Below, in pieces: positions 1-6,105 of a stretch of DNA of 8,987 nucleotides. The notes beneath the pieces are model-generated. The model worked only from the letters and a program-made list of their open reading frames with translations. It did not search any database and had not been told where the DNA came from. The DNA comes from CAZVWH01 sp964631175 (lineage in GTDB: Bacteria; Planctomycetota; Phycisphaerae; Sedimentisphaerales; Anaerobacaceae). Position 1 is the stretch's first letter, and each line of letters opens with the position of its first letter. The stretch covers positions 1 to 8,987 of the forward strand of contig CAZVWH010000109.1 in the NCBI GenBank assembly GCA_964631175.1, read 5' to 3'. The translations under genes were made by a program, and so were the position numbers.

Positions 1-1210
1 CAAGTCGATACAGGCTCGTCGGCAACACCCGTCTAATCATTCCAAGCGGCAGGTACCTCCTTATAAATATCGAAACTAACCGGCAATAGTCAACAAGGAA
101 AGGTTTTACATCATATAGGTCCCAAACAGCCCAACGAGTTGGACCCCAGTGAAATATGTTCCTTACAAAATTCCGGACGTAGTGTCTTCGATTGAGCAGG
201 TTCAATAATTCGTGTTTTAAATACACCAAGTGGATGTGCCTTTTCCTTTCCTGGCGTTGAGCCTTGCATGTTCGGCTGAGGGCATCTAAATACTGTGTGT
301 ATTGTAGGCTCACACCAGATAGATTTCCCATCCTATGCCACATCATGGACCGCAAATTTATTTCCGTAAGTTTGTACTTCTGATCACGCTCATCATACTT
401 GAACTCTGGCTCGTTAATGCCAACGAGGTCCATACCTTCCAACAACTTCCTTCCCTGCTGCCTGATGATCTCTGGGGCTTGGTTCGACGCGCTCGAAAAG
501 ACTCCAAACTCGTCTGGATACTGGGAGAGCTTCTTGCCTGTCCATTCATTCAGGATACTACCGCACCTCGACCGATATCCTACATACGCATAAATACAAG
601 AATCATCGCCGGGGATGACTTCAGACGCCAGAAACGAAATCCCTGTACGTAGCATGTCCTTAAGGTACGTCGCACAGTCGCTCATGTCGTTATGTGATCT
701 GAGCACTATAGAACGAAATACGCGACTGTTAATTATGTCGTATCGTTTTACCGGCTTGATTATGATCGGATACGACAGATTGCGCAGCTTAGCCAGATCG
801 TGTACTGTTTGTATCGAAGCGGATATGGGATGTGGAATCCCGAGCTTGTCACAACATTCATACTGATATGCCTTGCTGGATACTTCGACAATATTGTCAT
901 TGTTGAAAGGGATAAAACAAAAGGAAGATATCTCGTCATATACTTCATGCAGCAACTCAATCTGGTGATCGTCTGTGGGGAAGAGGACAATTTTTTCGTA
1001 GTTTCGATGTAAATCCTTAAGACTACGAACAATCGATATGGGATTCATTTGCACCAAGAGAAATTTCTTAATCTTATTACTGAAAGAAGCTAAACTACGG
1101 ATAGAATCGAGCAGGATGATGTCCTCTACGCCCTTTTCATAGAGCTCCCGAATGATGCAGTAACCATTAACGTACCCCCCTAGAACTAATGCGCACGCAA
1201 AATTTCTCAC
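1..1210 (-). CDS. ATP-grasp ligase (COG3919-like), 3' end outside window
   Basis: The frame starts at GTG (1208-1210) and stays open for 403 codons to the left edge, so the C-terminus is missing. An N-terminal Rossmann-like part opens with ALVLGGYVNG (residues 7-16) and has PTDDH at 78-82. The ATP-grasp core shows YPIIIKP with the nucleotide-binding lysine K152, SEVIPGDD at 196-203, and EINLR at 283-287, where E283 and N285 are the expected Mg2+ ligands. Family members use ATP to activate a carboxylate as an acyl phosphate and join it to an amine or similar nucleophile. In a glycan cluster this suggests attachment of an amino acid or other acid to a sugar; the substrate is not readable. GTG is the only start possible: an in-frame TAG lies four codons upstream with no other start between. 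No strong ribosome site is visible, but the GTGA overlap with the upstream gene's stop suggests coupled translation. Family call is firm, function is inferred. Confidence 0.88.
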   Translation of the reverse strand, partial: MRNFACALVLGGYVNGYCIIRELYEKGVEDIILLDSIRSLASFSNKIKKFLLVQMNPISIVRSLKDLHRNYEKIVLFPTDDHQIELLHEVYDEISSFCFIPFNNDNIVEVSSKAYQYECCDKLGIPHPISASIQTVHDLAKLRNLSYPIIIKPVKRYDIINSRVFRSIVLRSHNDMSDCATYLKDMLRTGISFLASEVIPGDDSCIYAYVGYRSRCGSILNEWTGKKLSQYPDEFGVFSSASNQAPEIIRQQGRKLLEGMDLVGINEPEFKYDERDQKYKLTEINLRSMMWHRMGNLSGVSLQYTQYLDALSRTCKAQRQERKRHIHLVYLKHELLNLLNRRHYVRNFVRNIFHWGPTRWAVWDLYDVKPFLVDYCRLVSIFIRRYLPLGMIRRVLPTSLYRL

Positions 1211-1557
1211 AGAAAATCTCTACCCTTTTCGACAACAGTATTATGCAGCGTTTCAATCTTGATTTGTTTGCCAGTCAGGTATCTAAAAATCGGCCCCATG
1301 TATGGAATTGCGCACTTCGGAGGTGGAGAAAATGCCATTTTGACAAAAGCTTTTTGCATATAAAAAATTGGAAATAAGCTAGCTACTTCCTGTCCTTCGT
1401 AACCAATTAATGGATAAAATTTACTTTTAGTATGTGCTTCTGCTGCTCTTAGCCAATCCAGCTTATGAAAAATGGTCCCCATTTCGGATGAATCCACAAT
1501 CTCATCCCACATCTGGAGCTCTTTTTCATCCGCAATCTTTACATTGATATCACTCAT
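1207..1557 (-). CDS. FemAB/GNAT-type transferase, N-terminal fragment (truncated)
   Basis: Only 116 residues are present. They match the first part of FemAB-like (peptidoglycan-bridge-type) GNAT proteins found in polysaccharide clusters: TIFHKLDWL at 28-36, FYPLIGYEG at 47-55, then FSPPP (76-80) and IPYMGPIF (84-91). As I recall the family, full proteins are about 330-350 residues with two GNAT-like lobes. Here the second lobe and the rest of the first are absent, and the reading stops at TGA, 25 residues after the conserved IPYMGPIF segment. The missing part is not present in another frame downstream, because that DNA encodes an ATP-grasp protein. Its ATG overlaps the last 8 bases of the upstream deacetylase (ATGAGTGA), and its TGA overlaps the next GTG. 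It is most likely a non-functional remnant left by recombination, although the intact frame and tight coupling leave room for a small stable protein or a mere coupling element. Confidence 0.75.
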   Translation of the reverse strand: MSDINVKIADEKELQMWDEIVDSSEMGTIFHKLDWLRAAEAHTKSKFYPLIGYEGQEVASLFPIFYMQKAFVKMAFSPPPKCAIPYMGPIFRYLTGKQIKIETLHNTVVEKGRDFL

Positions 1558-2416
1558 TCTTCATCCACAGATTAAAGATGTCTTTACAGGTTCCAAAATA
1601 AGCGTTTCTTCTTTTACATTCTTTGATGATCTTCTCATAGACTACGCTCCATCCTGGAAATTCCCTTTCATTAAATACTCTCTGATGCCAAAGCACAGTT
1701 AAAAGCCCTTTTTGCTTTTCGACCTTTTCTATTAAACTGAGACATTCCTTCCAAATCACATCTTCGCTATCATAATTTAAAAACAATGCACTATCCATTA
1801 TGATTAGAGGAATTTCTAAGAAAGAATCATCAAAAGGATGAAATGGCAAGTATCTTTCGTCTCTAAATCCAACTCTATCCCTAAATCCAAAAGATGCATC
1901 ATATAGGAATCCGACTCTCTGCTGAATTCTCCATGTTTTTGGAATTTCCAAATTCAAATAATGCTGACGGATTCCTATTACCTCGGCACCCAGAACATCC
2001 TCAAGTTCTTTTTTTTCTTCTCGAAGTGAATTCTCGTTTTTATACGAATCGTAGGAACCATGCAATCCTATTTCCCAGCCATTTCTATGAAGCAGTTGTA
2101 TAATTTTGCAAACCTTCTTGTCATCGAATTTGTATTTACCTGCCGAGAGAACCCACTGCTTTGGTCTGAGCAAACTTATTTTTTTACTCTCCTGCATGAA
2201 GAAAAAAGTCGATCTAACCCCGAATTTGTCTTCAATCCTCATTATTGCCGGAAAACCCCAGTAGGGATTTCTAAATTTGAATAATTGCCGGACTTGCAGG
2301 TAATTGGCCTTCTTGACTTGCGTAATGTATTGATATGTTTTTCTGATCCTATCAACATCATGCGTAAGGCACACGGCAAATTTTTTATTATCTGGCCAGA
2401 TAATTCCATGCTCCAT
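1550..2416 (-). CDS. Polysaccharide deacetylase family protein (NodB fold, THDVD type)
   Basis: A 288-residue cytosolic-looking protein without signal peptide or membrane span. CE4/NodB-like motifs occur in order: LTHDVDR (17-23), the metal and base motif in its THDVD form; STFFFM (69-74); EIGLHGSYDSY (115-125) as motif 2; GIRQHYL (148-154) as motif 3; FLEIPL (199-204); and LTVLWHQ (239-245) with the late histidine H244. Family members remove acetyl groups from N-acetylated sugars, so the likely role is to deacetylate the repeat unit or a precursor. Motif 2 has D123 where classic enzymes have a second histidine, so activity is not certain. The ATG at 2416 is the first start after an in-frame TGA; the GAGG upstream is rather far away. 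It follows the 2465-3562 glycosyltransferase by 48 bases and overlaps the next gene by 8. One sampled 60-base line (1741-1800) is about 32% GC, much lower than the WalW-like gene. Confidence 0.85.
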   Translation of the reverse strand: MEHGIIWPDNKKFAVCLTHDVDRIRKTYQYITQVKKANYLQVRQLFKFRNPYWGFPAIMRIEDKFGVRSTFFFMQESKKISLLRPKQWVLSAGKYKFDDKKVCKIIQLLHRNGWEIGLHGSYDSYKNENSLREEKKELEDVLGAEVIGIRQHYLNLEIPKTWRIQQRVGFLYDASFGFRDRVGFRDERYLPFHPFDDSFLEIPLIIMDSALFLNYDSEDVIWKECLSLIEKVEKQKGLLTVLWHQRVFNEREFPGWSVVYEKIIKECKRRNAYFGTCKDIFNLWMKNE

Positions 2417-2464
2417 CTGTCTCGATATACCTCAAAGCTTCTTGGCCGCCATTTCAGGAATCAG

Positions 2465-3562
2465 TTACTCATTGTTCTTCTGCCGGGAATTATTAAATAC
2501 GGCTTTATATATTCTTTCTAACCGTGATGCCGCATCAGAAGCCAAAAAGTGTGATTGCGCATATTGATAGTTATACAAAGAGATTCTTTCGTATAACCTC
2601 TTATCCAAAACCAGCTTCTCAACCAAATTTGCAAAAATTTCTGGTTCTAAACTATCTGAAATAAAACCATGTTTTCCGTTCTTAAAAAAATCGGCAAGCC
2701 CCCCAACGGGTCTGGTAACAACCGGCAATCCGTAAGCCATTGCTTCTATTACTGAGACGGGACAGCCTTCGGTGTAACTTGGCAGACAGAATACGTTGGC
2801 TTGTTCGAATGCGCGACGCTTCTGGAGGCCCGTTATATAACCTGTAAATGTAACATTACCGGTATTGTGCGCACGTACAAAAGATTTGACATCATCTAAT
2901 TCTTCGCCATCTCCTGCGACGACAAGTTCCACTGCAGGATATTTGCGCCGAATTAGAGAAACCGCCTCCAAGGTTTCGTATATGCCTTTTTCTCGGATGA
3001 TTCGTGCAAGAAAAAGAACACGCCACTTTGCGGATTCCTGTCTCTCTCTCAGAGCATTATGTATATCAAATGCCTCGATCTCATCGTCACTAATGGCCGT
3101 TACCTCCTTATAAATCGGCTTAATGACACCCCACTTTTCAAGCGTCTCTCTGATTTCATTTGATAACACAATAAAGGCATCTATTTTGCCAAAGAACAAT
3201 CTAAACAGCCAAAGAAAGTAGCGCTCAATGCGTACTTCACATGATTTTTTCCAACCATGGAAAAATACTACTACTTTTCTCTTGTTAGCTCTCACCAATA
3301 ACGCAAAGATGCCATCTCGAATAAAGGACTTAAAATCTAAAGAAGGATTTAGATGTACTAAGTCTATACTGTTCTTTCTTAAGAGCCTCACAAATCTCCA
3401 GTAATCAGCCAACATTCGCAGAGGTCTTGCCCAGAAGCCTTGTTCTTTTGGGCTTGTTCCTACCACAAAGTGTTGCACAGGTACAGTAAATCTTCCCCGC
3501 AATTTTCTGTAATAATTGGATACTCCACCTAATGAGTCAGGATGTGTAATAAGCACCCTCAT
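2465..3562 (-). CDS. Glycosyltransferase, GT4 family (GT-B fold)
   Basis: A 365-residue retaining GT4-type enzyme that would add one sugar from a nucleotide-sugar donor to the lipid-linked repeat unit on the inner membrane face. The N-terminal acceptor domain starts MRVLITHPDSLGGVSNYY with the glycine-rich GGVSN loop (12-16), followed by FFHGWK (100-105). The C-terminal donor domain has FLARIIREKG (184-193), VVAGDGEE (214-221) and a proper EX7E motif, E265 to E273, then MAYGLPVV (275-282) and GGLADFF (287-293). I place the start at the ATG at 3560-3562, where an AGGTGG ribosome site lies 8 bases upstream and the protein begins as relatives do. An in-frame ATG at 3607 would add 15 poorly conserved-looking residues and lacks a ribosome site, but would leave only 14 bases after the upstream stop. 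The sugar and linkage cannot be told. Confidence 0.9.
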   Translation of the reverse strand: MRVLITHPDSLGGVSNYYRKLRGRFTVPVQHFVVGTSPKEQGFWARPLRMLADYWRFVRLLRKNSIDLVHLNPSLDFKSFIRDGIFALLVRANKRKVVVFFHGWKKSCEVRIERYFLWLFRLFFGKIDAFIVLSNEIRETLEKWGVIKPIYKEVTAISDDEIEAFDIHNALRERQESAKWRVLFLARIIREKGIYETLEAVSLIRRKYPAVELVVAGDGEELDDVKSFVRAHNTGNVTFTGYITGLQKRRAFEQANVFCLPSYTEGCPVSVIEAMAYGLPVVTRPVGGLADFFKNGKHGFISDSLEPEIFANLVEKLVLDKRLYERISLYNYQYAQSHFLASDAASRLERIYKAVFNNSRQKNNE

Positions 3563-3570
3563 ATAACCGT

Positions 3571-3576
3571 CCACCT
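3571..3576 (-). promoter_or_regulatory. Ribosome binding site deciding the GT4 start
   Basis: AGGTGG on the minus strand, 8 bases before the ATG at 3562. The upstream in-frame ATG at 3607 is preceded by ACAGTCTCC, which has no Shine-Dalgarno match. This favours the shorter protein. Confidence 0.55.
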
Positions 3577-3621
3577 GATTCTTGATCTCATCTGGCACTA
3601 CATTCATGGAGACTGTTTTGC

Positions 3622-4764
3622 CTACTTCTCAACTGACGCTTGTTTATTTGAGTTCCTGGCAATCTTCTCAGCCACCTCGGAGAAAGTGGAGAACTTAATT
3701 CCTCCATTGCTGTCGGAATAGCGCTGCATGGCTGACAAGAAGCTATCCAGATGCTTATCATTCCAGAAATCCTTGCTGTGGCCTATAAGCACCAGAGGAA
3801 CAGTACGCCCTACATCGTTGTTAGTATTGTTATTCTTTCGCAGGACTTCTTCTACCGCTTTGACCATTGATTGGGCGCTCAATTTACAGAAATCCACATT
3901 GACCGGATGCATTGAACCCAATTTCATCAATACTTCCATAAGACTTGTAGTACTTCGAATTCCCCTCGCCTGATTTATTGCGCTGGGATACCGGCTCTCT
4001 ATTTTTCTGCGTTTGAGCGTTGTCCGAAGCTTCGACCACCTAAAGTTAGCGATGTAGGACCGCATCTTCGAGTAAACCGGGAATTCAAGAATATGCTCGC
4101 CCTTGGGTCCGCTTAGGCACACATCATCCTCTGTAGTCCACCAGTAGCCGTGATTAGACACGGCCCCTCGAAAATCACAGTGCCCAACTGAAGACCGTTT
4201 ATACAGCCCCTGTACAATAGAGCTGTCGATCAATAAACCTACGGCCTTCATAGCAGGTATTACCTTCAAAGAAGGTTGGATGTTGAACCCCCCAGCTCGA
4301 AAGGCAATACATTGATATGTTGAATTGATTGGACGTAGTATCTGCTCCAAGGTCTGCTTTCCTTTCGACAGCGCGCCCATGATTGAATACTCATCCCCAC
4401 GATCGCCCAGGCCATGTGGAAGGTCAGCAATACACCATTGGCCTATCTTCAAGCGCCACAAACAACCGTCTAATTCTGCCCCGATCCATTGTGGATGCAG
4501 ATGCAGTTGGACATCATGTCCCCGTCTTATTGCTTCTCGCGCTTGCTCCTCCATGGCTTTAGCAGGTGAGTAACCGACATCGAGCCTGTCTTCCATTTGT
4601 TTGAAGGCCCAGTATTCCGCCACTTCAAACATAATGGTGAGTTTCGCGCCATATCTATCACAGATATTAAGGATTCGGCTGGTCGGCTCAATGACGTCCC
4701 GCATTACATCACCCGCGCCATTGCCGAAGATCTCGTAGTCAAGGCTCAATATAAGGTGTATCAA
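3622..4764 (-). CDS. WalW-like polysaccharide deacetylase (NodB fold)
   Basis: A 380-residue protein of the WalW-like branch of NodB-fold deacetylases, known from lipopolysaccharide and exopolysaccharide clusters. It opens with LILSLDYEIFG (4-14), where D9 and E11 replace the usual DD pair. It continues with RGHDVQLHLHPQW (81-93), FRAGGFNIQPS (155-165), LEFPVYS (226-232) and a late VLIGHSKDF (325-333) carrying H329. There is no signal peptide, so it would act in the cytosol, probably on a precursor or lipid-linked oligosaccharide. In motif 2, H88 aligns with the first canonical histidine while the position of the second is Q92, with H90 nearby. The start is TTG at 4762-4764: an in-frame TGA lies seven codons upstream with no alternative, and GGAGGG sits 7 bases before it. 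The gene is GC-richer (about 52% in sampled lines) than the glycosyltransferase upstream. The family is clear, the exact substrate is unknown. Confidence 0.85.
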   Translation of the reverse strand: MIHLILSLDYEIFGNGAGDVMRDVIEPTSRILNICDRYGAKLTIMFEVAEYWAFKQMEDRLDVGYSPAKAMEEQAREAIRRGHDVQLHLHPQWIGAELDGCLWRLKIGQWCIADLPHGLGDRGDEYSIMGALSKGKQTLEQILRPINSTYQCIAFRAGGFNIQPSLKVIPAMKAVGLLIDSSIVQGLYKRSSVGHCDFRGAVSNHGYWWTTEDDVCLSGPKGEHILEFPVYSKMRSYIANFRWSKLRTTLKRRKIESRYPSAINQARGIRSTTSLMEVLMKLGSMHPVNVDFCKLSAQSMVKAVEEVLRKNNNTNNDVGRTVPLVLIGHSKDFWNDKHLDSFLSAMQRYSDSNGGIKFSTFSEVAEKIARNSNKQASVEK

Positions 4765-4765
4765 C

Positions 4766-4867
4766 TTAGCTCCCTCCTCTCTTCAGGTTCAAAATGTCCA
4801 CTGCTGAGATTTCGCTTCCAATGAGTGACATGAGTAACCAAGGAAGATCCTCGTTTGTGCCGCGAAT
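4766..4867 (-). other. Open-frame tail, possible C-terminal remnant of a lost gene
   Basis: One frame is open across nearly the whole gap between the glycosyltransferase stop and the WalW-like start. It ends in NLKRGGS, stop TAA, one base before the TTG start of the next gene. Ending an upstream gene within the next gene's ribosome site is a normal operon arrangement, so this may be the 3' end of the gene that once preceded the WalW-like gene. Its composition resembles the GC-richer downstream gene more than the AT-rich glycosyltransferase upstream. A 21-codon small gene starting at the ATG at 4829-4831 is the alternative. I do not recognise the 33 visible residues, and chance openness over 100 bases is possible. 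Confidence 0.25.
4772..4777 (-). promoter_or_regulatory. Strong ribosome binding site for a TTG start
   Basis: GGAGGG within AGAGGAGGGAGC, 7 bases before the TTG that starts the WalW-like gene. It is the best Shine-Dalgarno match next to a gene start in the window and fixes an otherwise doubtful start codon. It overlaps the last codons (RGGS, then TAA) of the open-frame tail upstream. Confidence 0.75.
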
Positions 4868-4868
4868 T

Positions 4869-6023
4869 TCATAAATTAAGGCTATTTGTATTCCAAAATA
4901 ATTTTTCGTACTGCGGAATAATCTTTTCTACCCTAAAATCCTCGGCCCTTTTTCTGCCTTCTATAGAAAACCTTCTTCTTAAGCCTTCATCTTTTAACAA
5001 AGTCAACACCGCCTCTGTTAACTCCTTCTCATCCGACACAGGCACCAAAATCCCATTTTTACCATTTGTTATTATCTCACTGGGTCCAGTCAGGCAATCT
5101 GTGGAAACAACAGGTACGCCACAAGCCATAGCTTCTAAAAGCACATTAGGTAAACCTTCAAAATCAGAAGATAAAACTAAGATATCAGATTTTGAAATCC
5201 ATGCATAAGGATTAGATTGAAATCCAACAAAGTCAACCCACTCACTTATCTTCAATTGCGATGCTAAATCCTCCAATTCTCTCTGTAACCTGCCTTTTCC
5301 TACAATAATTAAACGAACATTTTCTTCCTCCCTTCTTACCAAAGAAAACGCCCTCAAAAGCCTATCAAATCGCTTCGCCTCAGCCAACCTACCTACACCG
5401 ATAATAACTTTAGCTCCTTCATTCTGAAAAAACGAGTGTGTGACTCGCTCTTGTGCTTTTGCTCGTATCTCTTGCAAAGTAACAGGATTATAAATAGTTT
5501 TTACTTTCTCTGATCGAATATGGAAATCCTTTTCTATCGCGCTTTTGGTGTGATTAGAATTACATACAATCATATCAGCTCTTCTGTAAGCAAATATGCG
5601 TAGCATTCTACCTAATAAATCGAAATGGGCTGTTGGCGAAGACTTAGGTGGATAACTCCGCTCAGACAGAATTAAATCAAATTTTCTCCTGGTAAAAAAC
5701 AGACTTGCCAGAACGGTTACAATGTTTGTGTAACCAAGAAAACTCATCACTACATTCGGCTGAAAATGAGTTATGATCTTCCTTAATTTCAAAATTATCT
5801 TGAAAAAATGCCATCTATTTGTTTTATCTAAACATATAATTTCAGGAGTAGAACCGAAATCTTTTTGGTAATCCAGTATTTCTTCAAAAATTACTAATAA
5901 GATATCATATCTATTTTTATCCAAATGATTAATCAAATGTACCATAACTCGTTCGGCACCGCCGCCACCCAACGAGCTAATAACAAATAACAGTTTCTTC
6001 TTAAAGATATTGCTGGAGCTCAT
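4869..6023 (-). CDS. Glycosyltransferase, GT4 family (WabH/PglH-like type)
   Basis: A 384-residue GT-B enzyme, usual length for GT4. The acceptor domain begins with LLFVISSLGGGGAERVMVHL (11-30), the glycine-rich AER loop typical of GT4 enzymes such as WabH and PglH. The donor domain shows GVGRLAEAKRFDRLL (209-223), LIIVGKGRL (238-246), a complete EX7E motif from E289 to E297, EAMACGVPVVSTDC (297-310) and TGPSEII (312-318), the last being characteristic of this branch. It would transfer a hexose or N-acetylhexosamine to the lipid-linked repeat at the inner membrane; the sugar cannot be fixed. The ATG start at 6023 has only a weak AAGG site. It follows the 6106 stop by 82 bases. It is the most AT-rich gene here: two sampled 60-base lines gave 27% and 35% GC, which suggests a different origin from wzy and the WalW-like gene. 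Confidence 0.92.
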   Translation of the reverse strand: MSSSNIFKKKLLFVISSLGGGGAERVMVHLINHLDKNRYDILLVIFEEILDYQKDFGSTPEIICLDKTNRWHFFKIILKLRKIITHFQPNVVMSFLGYTNIVTVLASLFFTRRKFDLILSERSYPPKSSPTAHFDLLGRMLRIFAYRRADMIVCNSNHTKSAIEKDFHIRSEKVKTIYNPVTLQEIRAKAQERVTHSFFQNEGAKVIIGVGRLAEAKRFDRLLRAFSLVRREEENVRLIIVGKGRLQRELEDLASQLKISEWVDFVGFQSNPYAWISKSDILVLSSDFEGLPNVLLEAMACGVPVVSTDCLTGPSEIITNGKNGILVPVSDEKELTEAVLTLLKDEGLRRRFSIEGRKRAEDFRVEKIIPQYEKLFWNTNSLNL

Positions 6024-6105
6024 GAACTATGGCCTTTTCATTTTCAGAATTCCTGCCGGATGTAAAAGCTGAACCAACTTGGATTATTTTAATTGTCTAC
6101 CCCCA

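Noticed and set aside
335..652. A plus-strand reading frame of 105 codons at 335-652, and others at 615-866, 800-1012 and 1189-1377
   Set aside because: They lie opposite the continuous ATP-grasp frame on the minus strand, show no family motif, and the minus-strand protein carries a full set of ATP-grasp motifs.
760..1032. A minus-strand frame of 90 codons at 760-1032
   Set aside because: It is a shifted frame of the ATP-grasp gene, cysteine- and serine-rich and without recognisable motifs.
1..1206. The idea that 1-1206 is a decayed continuation of FemAB with frameshifts
   Set aside because: Direct translation gives a single uninterrupted 403-codon ATP-grasp frame, so no frameshift is needed and no FemAB-like sequence is found there.
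6024..6105. Possible promoter in the 82-base gap between two glycosyltransferase genes
   Set aside because: The gap is AT-rich but shows no convincing pair of -35 and -10 boxes at normal spacing; operon read-through is enough.
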